DNA from: Nageia nagi
Lineage: Eukaryota; Pinophyta
NCBI GenBank assembly: GCA_050084985.1
Contig: JBITNC010000001.1
Location: forward strand, 129,456,001-129,520,000
Direction: 5' to 3'
Length of the DNA: 64,000 nucleotides
The position numbers and the translations under genes were made by a program. This document shows, in pieces, positions 26,890 through 38,130 of the stretch; position 1 is the first letter of the stretch; the number at the start of each line of letters is the position of its first letter. Below the pieces are notes generated by a model, which saw only the letters and a list, made by a program, of their open reading frames with translations, had not been told where the DNA came from and made no database searches.

Positions 26890-28058
26890 GAGAAATTCTA
26901 TAAGGTATGTCATAATTGGTGATGTTTTATATAGAAGGTCATTTGATGGTGCTTTATTGTGTGTTTAACTCAACATGAGATAGCTACTGCACTAGAACAA
27001 GCTCATGATGGTTTGTGTGATGGAAATTTTCATGCCAAAGCTTTGTATACAAAATTTTTGAGAATTAGATATTATTGGCCTACTATGGAGGAAGATTACA
27101 AAGCCCATGTAACAACTTGCTTACAATATCAAAAACATGTCAATTTAGAAAAGCAACCTACCCAAGAGTTGCATTCCATTATTTCTCCATAGCTATTTGG
27201 TACTTGGGGCATTGATTTGATTGGCTTAATTAACCTTCATTCAAGGGAAGATCATAATTTTATCATCACAGCTACTAAGTTTACTACTAAATGGTTTGAG
27301 GCTATTCCAATGAAGTCAGCCACTCAAGATAGGATCATTGCATTCCTTACTAAAAACATTATCACAAGGTTTAGTGTACCACAATGATTGATCATGGATA
27401 ATAGGCCTAATTTTAAAGGTAAGGACATGAAACCATTTTGCAAAAAGTTTCATATTATGAAAACAATTTTTTTCAATTTATTATCCTCAATAAAATGGTT
27501 AAGTTGAAGCAACCAACAAGACCATTAAAAGCATTCTATCAAAAACATGGGATGAGTATAAGAAGGAATTGGCATGAAAAACTTCCATATGCATTATGGG
27601 CATATAGGACCAGTGTTAGGAAAACCATTGGGGAAACACATTTTTCATTGGTGTATGAGGATGAAGCTATTGTACCATTAGACTTGGAGATCCCATCACT
27701 AAGGATCTCATTACAAGGAGAAAGTTTTGATGAAGAAGCAAGAAAAGCAAGGTTACAGTAGTTGGAATTGTTGGATGAAAAGAGAATTAAAGCCATTGAG
27801 CATCAGAAGGTATATGATGCAAAACTTAAGAGAGCATTTTGGAAAAATATAAAAGCTAAAGAGTTTAATGTGGTAGATCTAGTATTAAAAGAGAATATCA
27901 ATAAAACAACAATAAATGATGAGGTGAAAGGTAAATTTGAACCCAATTGGCTAGGGCCATATGTTGTTGTGGAAGCAACAAGATTAGGGGCATACGAGTT
28001 ATCATCCATAGATGGCAAAGAAAAACCTAATACCTTCATTGCCATCCATCTAAAATGA
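26890..28058 (+). pseudogene. G4 integrase
   Basis: Frames 26959-27192, 27438-27761 and 27762-28058 together give integrase: zinc-binding region YYWPTMEEDYKAHVTTCLQY, core with WGIDLIGLI (27200) and IMDNRPNFKGKDM (27395-27430, second Asp), then YYPQ, stop, NG, stop, VEATNK (catalytic Glu kept), and a C-terminal segment KFEPNWLGPYVV with AYELSSIDG. The end at 28058 agrees with the family. A frameshift near 27470 and several stops disable it. Confidence 0.88.
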
Positions 28059-29165
28059 TTCTATGCATAGGAGCAATCACTTTATACCTTGCAGAACACC
28101 AAAAATATAGCTTAAGGTACCTGTATTATATTGTACTTTTTTAAAATTTTAACATAGAATATTGTATCCATGCAGCTAATGATGTATATTAATGTTTATG
28201 CAACGTTAGCGATGTAGAAAATATAAAAAAAAAATCATGATAGTATAATGTTTATGGACCATGGACATCAAATACAAGGTCATTGATGGCCAATGATACG
28301 ACTAGTGAGAGTTCACTCACTTAAAAGATAAATTGACGATGCATTCGTAAGCAAGATATTGACATTAGCACATCCCTAATAGATGATACAACTTGTTGTG
28401 TATCCATATGGTTTTTCTTTGAATCATACAAATCATAATGTCCTCAAGTCATAGACATAAAACATATGACTATCGATGGCCAACGAAATGGTTAGTGAGA
28501 TTCTACTCACTTAAAAGATAAACTAATGATGCAACCATAAGTAGATTGTTTACATTGGCCTATTTCCAATGGATGATGCAACTCATTGTGCATCCATAAT
28601 ATTTTTATGCAAGGTATGATTAACAACTTTTTGTAGGTATCTACATCGTGAAGAATATGAGAAAGTACAAAGAAACCTACACCATAAACAGTGTGCTCAC
28701 TATTCCTGCACTACCAATGATGTACATATCATTGAAAAATCATCATATCAAAAGATGACCTCCTTTGTTTCAAGGCATGGATGTAAGTACGATAGAATCA
28801 TGCATACTAAACACAATGGAATGGCTAGTTTCATGGTTGAATAGTGTAAGGGTAAAAAAGACATATTTCATTTTAGAGATTGGGCATGGGACCATAAGAC
28901 TACCTGATAGTAGAGCTCCTTCCAAAACAAAGACATCACACTAACTAGAGAGATATAGTTCTGTAGATTTTGCCTTGTTTGCACCACTTAAGAATCTTTC
29001 CTAGGGCATCAAAGCCAAAAGGGGCTAGCAAAGGACCCTCACCACCATCATCAATACCAACTGACAATGCAACAAAGAGTTCAAAGTTCACAATTTTTTT
29101 TTCTAAAATTCTTTTTTGGACATGTAATTTCATTGCTTCAATCACACCTCCACAGAGGGAGAAAA
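28059..29165 (+). other. G4 3' untranslated region with a two-copy repeat
   Basis: Non-coding. A segment of about 125 bp with ATGGCCAA, then TAGTGAGA, ACTCACTTAAAAGATAAA and GATGATGCAACT words occurs at about 28284-28410 and again at 28474-28600, a period of about 190 bp. A related segment lies in the G1 3' UTR (1640-1770, minus strand). The polypurine tract ends the region. Confidence 0.7.
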
Positions 29166-29881
29166 TGTAGATGCCTAAAAATGAATTATTATTATTTAAA
29201 TAATTCATTTTATAGCATCAAGGATATTTATTGTAAAAAGGGGGTTAAAATAATACCCAAGGCAATGTAATCAATGTAATAGACCATTGAACAATGCAAG
29301 AAGGGGTAAAATGTCTAAAAGACTCCTCAAATGATGTAACATGCAATGATCTCAATGTAATAGACCATTGAACAATGCAAGAAGGGGTAAAATGTCTAAA
29401 AGACTCCTCAAATGATGTAACATGCAATGATCTCAAGAATCCAAGAAGATAAGGATGTTGTTATATAAAGACATCAAAAGCAACACAAAAGGTATCATGT
29501 GAGGGTATCAAAGATCCTAGAGAGACTTCAACAAATGCAATATCACTCTATCCTACATACAATGGTGTTTTGTAACACCACCTCTGCATAGATATGCTAA
29601 ACCCTTCATTTCACTCTTGCATGCTTTTATCTTGTTCATAATATTGCTTATTCCACAAAGCTAGCAATGTAGTACTTATGGACCATTGGCAGCTTGCTTA
29701 TGGATGAATGCATTTTCATGTTTGATGAATGGATTGCTTTATGTGATGTTTATGCAATTACAATGAAGGTACATTGATTATCATTGTTCATTGTTGCCAT
29801 ATTTCTTATATATTCTTCAATATAATCTTGTAGATAAATAGTGCATCAATTATATCATTTATGCATTATTTAAGGTCTACA
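29166..29881 (+). repeat. G4 3' LTR with internal 81-bp duplication
   Basis: 716 bp, longer than the 5' LTR because of an 81-bp tandem duplication at about 29275-29436. It is preceded by a clear polypurine tract (CAGAGGGAGAAAA, 29153-29165). The rest matches 21253-21886 closely. Confidence 0.92.
29275..29436. repeat. 81-bp tandem duplication, two copies
   Basis: The unit from AGACCATTGAACAATGC (29281) recurs at 29362 with almost no differences. The 5' LTR has one copy, so the duplication arose after insertion and is much younger than the element. Confidence 0.92.
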
Positions 29882-31400
29882 CTCTCATTATGATGAAGTT
29901 TTATATGATTACATTGCAAACCCAACTTTCTTGATTTGCCAAAGGTTCAAAATACCATAACCATAATTCTAAAGTGGTTCTAAAATTTCTATAAGCTCAT
30001 AAAGATACTTATTTCAAAGCTAATTCATTGAAGAAGATATTGCAAGCATTTTAAAATAAGTTAGACACTATTTCATAATAAAACATCGAGTTTTAAGCAG
30101 ACCTGAGATGTAGGACCCTAAATTCATCGAAAAACCCCCTTAACTTCCAAATCTATGAAATTCCCTCAAAACATGATCATCAATGGTCTTGTGTTAGACC
30201 TACAAGATTGAAAACACTCCTATTTTTAGAGTGTTTTCATCCTTGAAGAGTTCCAATGCCATCCTAATCTAATTTTTAGGGTTTGTGTGATCTTGATTCT
30301 TTTATTTTAGGAATTTCATGCATGTTTTAAGTAATTATTTAATTTCAAATTTATTTTTTTGCTACTAATATACAAGGATAGGCTTGATCATTATCAAGGT
30401 TGATCCTAACCCCTACAAATTTAGGATAAATCTCAAGGAGAACGCTATCCTCCTACCAAATTCAAAACATACCCTAAGCATTTATGATCTTTGGGTAGTT
30501 TTACATAATCAAATTGGTAATGGATGCTTGAATCTAGCTGACTTTGATCTTGATTTGTCCAACTTGATTGATTTTGGTTGATTTGAGGTATAAACACCTA
30601 AGATTTAAAGCATAAAAACCCAAAGTATATGGACCAATTTGGCGGGAGGATAGCCGCATCCAAAATTTAATCCCCCCAAAACCATTGAATTTTCAAGTAT
30701 TTTTAAGAGAGGCTTAAATAATACTTCTAAAAGGGTAAGATCTATCCAAAATAGGTATACAAGTATCATTTCTTATGTGTCATGCTATTGGTATACTTAA
30801 TTCTTTTCATTTTCTCTAGATTTCTTATGTGCCTCAATTCACTAGTTTACATCATATTGCTATATAATATCTTCTTGTCAATTTCTATTAATTATTTGTA
30901 GTTTAAATATTACAAAAAGTATTTTATTTTTTCTTCAACTATAATGTTCCTAGTTGATTGGATTTCAAAAAATTTAAAGACTTATGTTATAATATATATA
31001 TTATTGAGTCAGTTTATTATTCTAAAGGTACAACATATTTCAAACAACATTGACCAGAACTTAACATTTCTATGAAAAATATTTGATATGAAATATCTCA
31101 CTTAATATTTCAACGCCATATTTATTTTAATATTCAAACTTTGTAACTCAACATTACAAGATAACATCTATCCCTCTTAAATATTGAAAATTTATTTCTT
31201 ATTTAATAAAATCTAATAATTATTTAAATTATCATTCATAGATTGTCAAACATTCATTTTAATTGACTCAACCTAACCCATGATGTTGTCAAAACCTATT
31301 AGTCTCACATAATTATTACTAGTTTACAACTTAAATGTCAAAAGTTGAATAAACCTTATACAAATAAATCTTCGAGAGGAAAAAAATTCTTTGGAAACCA
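29882..31400. other. AT-rich DNA with no recognised gene
   Basis: Old flanking sequence of G4. I see no transposon motif and only short chance frames (for example 30384-30581). Confidence 0.5.
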
Positions 31401-31409
31401 CAAAAAAAG

Positions 31410-31820
31410 GCCGCTTTTCTATAATATTGTACGTCACTCGTACACACATTGCTGAAAAATTCAAATGGCCTTCAAATTCGCAAACCGACGTCGCCCTCTA
31501 GAAAAAAAAATCCGACCTTCAGAAAAATAAATCCACATTAACTGAACGCGGACAGCATTCACAGATATTAATAAGTCCAAACCTGCAAATATTCCCTTTC
31601 TCCCACTGCTCAACTTTTCAAATCCGCACTGTTGTTTGGACTGGTAGTCCTCCTACCCCAAGATTTGTGGCCCAGAAAATTGCTGGTTATCAAAGATGAA
31701 CAAAACTTCTATCAATACGTCTTCTAAAGGAAAACGGAATTGACAAACACCATATAAACCCTTCTTTCTTTCCAGAGTATACATGATCACCCTGTTAAAA
31801 GTCAATCAAACGCGTAACAG
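31410..31820. other. CpG-retaining unique-looking segment
   Basis: Fifteen CpG dinucleotides fall in about 400 bp (31412-31814), including GACGTCGCC, AACGCGGAC and AAACGCGTAAC, in a window where most older kilobases have only a handful. Base composition is also less AT-rich. A TATAAAC word at 31755 with a pyrimidine run after it could be promoter-like on the plus strand, but no coding frame follows before the LINE. It may be a gene-flank remnant, an unmethylated patch or a recent arrival. Confidence 0.5.
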
Positions 31821-32697
31821 GTGCATATACAAGTTAGGTGTTCAAAGAATTTTATAAGAACATGCTAGTATTTCTAAATGAAAGATGAAATTTTTTAATA
31901 ACTATACAAATATAATTCAAAATAATTTTGAAAATTTTTTTTAGAAAAAGATAATTAATCTCAAATTTATACAAATAATTGGAACTGCTATCTTAAAAAG
32001 TTGTCCTTCTTATATATGTAAGACATCTTGTAAGACATAACACTCTCATACAATTAGAAGTTCTTTCTTACGTTGGGTCAGATCATTGGTCCATCTTTAC
32101 ATCAATAGAAATGTTGTTAAAACCCCCTTTAGGTTTGAGAAATTGTGGCTGCAATCTTCCTCCTTCTCAGAACTAGTTGAGAAATGGTGGAGTAAAGAAG
32201 CATAGGTTTATGGTACAAATATGTACTACTTTGCAATCAAACTCAACAAATTGAAAAAATAAATTAAAAAACTTGGAACAAAGATGTGTTTGGAAATTTC
32301 TTTGAAAATCAACTAGCTTTGGAACATGATCTCCATTAAGTGGAAGAAAGTTGTCAATCCACTCGGGATCTCAACCTTCTAGACTAGGAGCAATTGTTAC
32401 TTCAACGCCTAGAAGAAATCTATCTATAAGAGGAGATCTTTTGGAAATAAAAATCGAGGTTACAATGGTTAAAGGAAGGTGACAAGAACACAAAGTGTTT
32501 TCACCTAACTACTATATCTCATTGTGCCACCAATAGAATATCCAAATTGTTATCTCCAAGGGGGCAATCCATTTCCCCTCTTGAAGAAATTGATGAGCAC
32601 ATTATTGACTTTTATAACTCCTTATAGAAAAAGACCATCATTATTTGGAGGACCATAACCAACTTCTTAACTTCATTCCAAATCAAGCAACCCACAC

Positions 32698-33670
32698 CAC
32701 TAGAACGTAGTGTAGTTTTTAGTTGTGATGCCCTGGTATTAGACATAGCATCATTACAATCATCCCTAGCATCATCCCTTATGCTATAAACTACCTAGTG
32801 TTAGAGATAGTGTAAGAATAGTCAATATACAAAAAGGGTATAGAATATATGCACAGGGCATGTTGTTAGTCTAGGTTCCAAGTGCTTTATCAGACCAAAG
32901 AATTTAAAGGCATCCTTGTTGTAACCATGAATTGCATATCCTACAATTATTATAGTCAATGAAATAATGTTTATATCATGCATCTTGTCAAACAATTTGT
33001 ATGCCTTATCTACACTTCCACATTTTGCATACATATCTACCAAGGCATTCACAACCACAACATTTAGCAAAAATCTATTTTTGAAGAGTGTTTAATGTAT
33101 GGACAAACCATGTTGTTGTTTGTTGCATTTGGTGAAAAAGTGTTAATGCCTATTGGGGAATCCATATCTTTGGTAACATGTAATTATCATATTCCGTGAG
33201 GAGATGTATCATTCATTCATACAATTGAAAACTTCAAGGGCATCCACCAAACTTGATAGAAATACATTGGTTGTGTGCCTTCTCTACACTTCCACATTAA
33301 AACCAAAATATTTGATAGAAATCCACTTTTAAAGAGTCTTGATGATCCATGTACAATGTAGTATTAGAAGTTGTAGTTTTCTGATTATGTTAAACTATAG
33401 ATAGTTTTCTTATTTCTAATGCCTTTTGACACTAGGGTTAATGGCATTTAACGTAAACATTAACATCAAACCTAACAATAATTGGTGTCAGTCTTAACAA
33501 TAATTTACATCATATGTAGCAATAACTATAATGTTAGAACATCCAAAAAATTAGTTAAAATCAATATATGATGTCATGTTGATGCCTATTGATGCTAATC
33601 ATGTCAAGAATTTTTTTTCACTACTCTAACGCCCACTCTAACACTAAATGGCTTTTTGATACTAGTAGTG
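32698..33670. mobile_element. Probable non-autonomous CACTA transposon carrying a PPR fragment
   Basis: The 973 bp that interrupt the LINE start CACTAGAACG and end TACTAGTAGTG, so both ends read CACTA inward (inverted CACTAG and CACTAC). Subterminal words AGTGTTAGAG occur in opposite orientation near both ends (32797-32806 and about 33632-33641), as in CACTA subterminal repeats. The LINE frame resumes on the right side. Against the call: the terminal match is short, and the three flanking bases (CAC and TTA) are not a duplication. The cargo is a PPR gene piece on the minus strand. No transposase is present. Confidence 0.5.
32822..33350 (-). pseudogene. PPR protein gene fragment
   Basis: The minus-strand frame 32822-33070 reads LNVVVVNALVDMYAKCGSVD, then KAYKLFDKM and a WNAMI-like SLTIIIVGYAIHGYNKDAF. 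These are two consecutive PLS-class pentatricopeptide repeats of the plant organellar RNA-editing and processing family. Upstream (33070-33350) further decayed pieces are readable in other frames (KSGFLSNILVL, LFHQMQQT). So about 500 bp of a PPR gene was captured without introns or start. PPR proteins bind organellar RNA, but this fragment cannot encode one. Confidence 0.85.
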
Positions 33671-36100
33671 TTAGGACCACAATGACCTTCTTATTACCCC
33701 TATCTCCATTGAGGAAGTTGAACTAGTTGTATTACAGATGAAACCATTTGACACTCACAAGCATAGATGGCTCCCCCCTAGGCTTCTTTCAACATTTTTG
33801 GTCTCTATTGAAAGAGAATATCATTTGAGTGGTTAGAGAATCCTTTGACTCCAAGCGCATGCTAATAAGATTAAACCATACCTTCCTTGCATTGATACCT
33901 AAAGTAAAAGACACCAACACTATTGATGCATTTCACCCAATCTCCCTTTGCAAGTCCATTTATAAGATTATCCCCAAAGTGGAAGGTAATTGGAGGAAGA
34001 AAATAATCCCTAATATAATATTAGCTTTTTGATCGGGTCATCTTATCCATGAGTTGATTCGCTTCTTAAATACCCAAGGGGCCTCCTCCTTAAATTGAAT
34101 ATGAAAAAGGATTTCGATATAGTCAACTAGATTTTCTTACAAAGAATACTAGAAAAATTTGGATTCAATGATCGATGGAACCAATGGATAACTTCTCTTA
34201 TTTGTAACCCCTAGCTCTCTATTATGGTTAATGATTATGCCATAGGCTACTTCAAAATTCTAGTGACTTTCATCAAGGGGATCCTCTCTCTCCATATCAC
34301 TTCATCTTAGTGGTATAAGCATTGGGGAGAGGGATACACCATCTCCAAGACTCATGTCAGATAAAAGGCCTTCTTATTAACCACTTTTGCTCTTCTATCA
34401 CACACTCCTAATTTACAAATGATACCTTGCTTACTATGTACTCTTCAATTCAAGAAATTTTCAAAATCAAATCCTTTCTCCACACCTATGAATTGGCTTT
34501 AGGGAAAGCAATCAATACAAGAAATTCTAATATCTTTGATCTCAATGTTGATCCTAGACTTGTATAAATTAGCTAGGCTCATTGATATGAATGTTTACTC
34601 CCTTCCTTCTTCACATCTTAGATTTCCCCTCTTCCAAGGTGGTAATGTGAGTAATTTTTGGAATAAAATTCAAGCAACACTTATGTCAAAACTAGAATAT
34701 TGGAAAACATGTTAGATTTCATCTATTGGTTGACTCATAAAAATCAAAGTTATCCTAAGTTCCATCCCCATGTATTGGTTAGATTTATTTTGGGTTGACC
34801 CTCACACATTCTAAAAAAAATGAAGGTATTAATGAGAAATTTCCTATGGTAAGGAATTTTAGAAACTAAAAAGTATCATCTTATGGTTTGGGACACTACT
34901 TATTCAGAGATTGGCAAGAAAGGATTGGGCATCAAGAAACTTAGGTTGATCAACATTTTCCTACTAGGGAAACTAGTATAGAGAATCTACAAAGAAAATA
35001 AACCTTTATGGAGTATGGCCTTGAGATTAAAATATCTTCATGATAAGGAGGCAAAGCATAATATCATAATGGGAAGACACACCATATGGATCTATGATAT
35101 GGGATGGGTTGATAAAGGTGAGATAAAAAGTTATCAATTTCCTTACATGGTAAGTAGCTAGAGGTAACAAGATGAAATTGTGGTTTGATTCTTAGATCTC
35201 CACCCTTATTTAGACCATCCTTAAGCTAGATAACATCAAAGGCTTTATAAATCCTTGATGGGGAGAAACAATTGCTAAATATTGGTTCTTCTTTATAATT
35301 AATAGTGTAAGAAAAAATGGCATGATGGAGGAAGTCCTTATGGACCTATGGCATGAAAAAAGGAAACTAGAAGAATACATATTGCTCTATCAATTGAAAC
35401 CAACTAGGGAAGATAAAATGGTCTCATCTCTCACTTCCTCTAGGGCCTAATTTATTTGTTCTATCTATAAATCCCCCTTCCACTCAGATCTAATTGACCT
35501 TTCCCTATCTATTTGGGAATCTATTTGGTGATCAAAAGTATGACCTAAATCCAAATTCTTTCTTTGGAAGCAACTCATGACAAGATCCTTTAAGGTGCCT
35601 AATTGCATAAATGTAGTTGGTTAGAGATCCTCCAATGTATCATGTTGCCCCAAATATTGATCCTCACCCTCTTCTACATTGTCCTTTTGCATCCATGACA
35701 TGGTCCAAGTTTATATCCATCTTTTCCCTCTCATGGGTCTCCCAAAAAATTGTTGGAGGGCTTATAAGCTCTTAGAGGCATCTAAATCCCACCACTATCC
35801 CCTTAATCTTATGGTATGTAGGACCAACTTTGATAGCCTATAATATTTGAACATAATGAAATAATAGAGTATTCAAGATATCCACATCCTCTATCGATAA
35901 AGTATGGAATTGAATTAGAATACAACTAACCAATATCTAGGAACCTTATGCCCTTGTGAAACCCAATTCCACTCAAGAACTCCAAGCCATTGGATTTTGT
36001 AAACCAATCCATGTTGCTTGGAAGTACAAATTAAAGGACTCTCTAGATCAATCCAATTATGATGATCCTCAACAAGCTTCATAATACATTCATGGCTAGC

Positions 36101-37012
36101 TTCTCACTCAATTACTCTATGTAGTTTCAAACTACCAGTGTCCATTCATCTTACAATGTATCATACTCCAATAATTCAAATTGTGATGAACCGTATGGTG
36201 GCATTTTGGATGGAAGCAAACCAAATTATGGTGGTCCACATTTTGGCAACTCAATTTGAAGTAATTCAATTTTTGGTAACTCATATGTTGGTGATCCATT
36301 TTGTGCAGTCGAAATAATGACACTCTCTATTTTGGTGAATCATACTTTGATGAATCATAATATGGCGAATCAAATCATGGTTACTTTGATCATGAAAACT
36401 TATATCATGGTGATTTAGATTTTGGTGACTTAGATCATGGCGATCCATCTTATAGAAACTCAAATTGTGGAGACTTAGATCATGGTGAATCATTTTGTGG
36501 AGACCCAAATCATGGCAACTAATAATATGAAGGCTAATTCTATGAAGAATAATTACTTGGATATCCCTACAATGGAAAATCAACCAATGGAAATACCTAT
36601 TAGAGAAACTCATTTTATGGCAAACTTAGTCTAGTGAACATCCTCTAAATATACTATGTAATACATTTTTTGGGTTAGTATAAACATTTTTACCTACCCA
36701 AAACAAGACATAACATTCCCATATACTAAAAATAATATTTTCTCTTATAGAATACATTAAGGATGGAATTAAAAAGCTATCAAAAAGGAAGTTCAAAGAC
36801 ATTGAAGGATACTAAGAAAAAATCTAAAAATTGGAAGCTTTACCCTTTCCCTTCACATCCAAACCCTTTCCATTTCCTATTTTGAAGAATGATTTCCTAA
36901 ATAATAGATTATAAGTTCAAACATGCATATCTATAAAATCAAGGATAAGAATAATCCATCTAATTATAGAATTATTATGATTTTCCCTTTACTTGCCAAA
37001 CTCTATGGTACT
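36101..37012. repeat. Degenerate short-period repeat (36190-36620) and featureless DNA
   Basis: Between 36190 and 36620 the plus strand repeats words such as AATCATGGTGA, TTAGATCATGGCGATCC and TATGGTGGTCC with a period near 15-18 bp. In one plus frame this gives DHGDPSYRNSNCGDLDHGES, a Gly-Asp-His-rich pattern with stops. It may be a decayed low-complexity coding tail or a minisatellite. From 36640 to 37012 nothing is recognised. Confidence 0.45.
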
Positions 37013-38108
37013 TGTAGACACCTATATTTGATTTTCATATTTAATTAAAAACCAAATTTAGGTATCTAAAATGATTTATTTTTTGGAAGGAATAATAATA
37101 AAGTTAATTCAAATGTTATAATATAATGTTTGCTAATCCAAATTTAATAATGTTTTAAAGTAAAAAATAGAGGTAAAATAAAAGTCATTTCAAAGTATCA
37201 ATTCTTATATGATCAAGTTATCAACCTATAGACATCGAAATATGATCCACTTATACATTAAAAATCCAAAGAATTAAAACACTGATGATTAGGATACAAT
37301 CACTGGTGATTAGTAAAGGTCATTGGCATCTGTTTATGATCATTGGTGACTCTGCAATGGAAAAATCAAAACTCAAAAACTAGAAGATGAAATGTAAGTT
37401 TCATCCTCTCTGTAAAAGTATGGATAGAGGAGGTTAGTCATTATCTACATTATCACTAGACGTGAAATCCCTTTGGTTATTTCAAGCTGGTGATAAACTT
37501 TGACTCCCCTTTTCAGCCTTCTATAATTCCACAAATGCCTATTAAAAAAATCTATAAATACATGAGGCAAATAGGCAATAGGGCCTTGGGAAAATTTGAA
37601 GTAGACTTATGCTACTTAAATGAAGATAAAACTATGAGGTTTATTTCAATTTGATTATTGTTATATGCTTTTATCCCTTATGTTAAGATTTTAAAAAAGT
37701 ACAGGTATGTTTTAATGTGTTGTTTGAGCATATGTGTAGGGTCATAAGTGTTAAGATGCAACAGAATTCAAAGGCATCGTAGATACAGATGACAAAAAGC
37801 CAAAACCTGAGAGAGCTATTCAAATCAATTAAAAAAGTTAAAGTTACAAAAACACCAGCAACTTGATATGGAGCATCAAAATTCCACCTAAGTCATTAGA
37901 GTTTTGATAATGGTCATCGACAACCTTCCATCCATATACTTGAATAGCCTATTTTATACATGTATTTGAAAAAAGCCCTTTCATAAGGCAATTGGATCTA
38001 GCGATATGCAATATGTAATACCAAGGTCTTCCAAAAAATTAATAAAATTTCAATTTGTATTAACTGTATTTGTCTTGTTTACTAATATGGTTGATTTTTG
38101 GACTGACA
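37013..38108 (+). repeat. Element B 5' LTR
   Basis: Starts TGTAGACACCTATATTTG and ends GGACTGACA, 1096 bp, directly before a primer-binding-like sequence. The 3' partner is not in the window, so the boundaries rest on the termini and the primer site alone. Confidence 0.6.
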
Positions 38109-38110
38109 TT

Positions 38111-38130
38111 TTTTGGTGCTAGAAGGAGGG
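38111..38130 (+). other. Element B primer-binding site
   Basis: TTTTGGTGCTAGAAGGAGGG lies just after the LTR end. A TGGCGCTAGAAGGAGGG-type primer site is what I recall from other plant gypsy elements; the tRNA is not assigned here. Confidence 0.55.

Larger units (their letters stand above)
21253..29881 (+). mobile_element. G4: Tat-type Ty3/gypsy element
   Basis: Uninterrupted but decayed plus-strand element of 8.6 kb: LTR 21253-21886, gag, protease, RT, RNase H, second RNase H, integrase, a 1.1 kb 3' UTR, polypurine tract, LTR 29166-29881. Flanks CTCTT (21248-21252) and CTCTC (29882-29886) fit a 5-bp target duplication with one change. The domain order and the C-terminal-side second RNase H place it in the Tat/Ogre group. 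It is close to G1 in coding and 3'-UTR sequence. Confidence 0.92.
32050..36100 (+). mobile_element. LINE (L1-type), 5'-truncated, ORF2 remnant
   Basis: Plus-strand non-LTR element. It begins inside the endonuclease domain (SDHWSIFTS near 32080), followed by PFRFEKLWLQSSSF and SRLQWLKEGDKNTKCFH (32450-32500), a hallmark of plant L1 ORF2. After the CACTA insertion at 32698-33670 come EEVELVVLQMKPF, RT blocks FDIVN and ILEKFGFNDRWNQWITSLIC, KGILSLH (for the RQGDPLSP motif), and the C-terminal KKGLGIKKLRLINIFLLGKL (34915-34975), as in GGLGIRNLRL. Many stops. The 3' end and poly(A) are not identifiable, so the right limit is approximate. Confidence 0.85.

Noticed and set aside
36132-36613. His-rich minus-strand open frames
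   Set aside because: Reverse reading of the short-period repeat at 36190-36620; no independent support.
37013-38108. Reading 37013-38108 as a solo LTR
   Set aside because: A primer-binding-like site and a Tat gag-pol follow in the same orientation, so it is better read as the 5' LTR of B.
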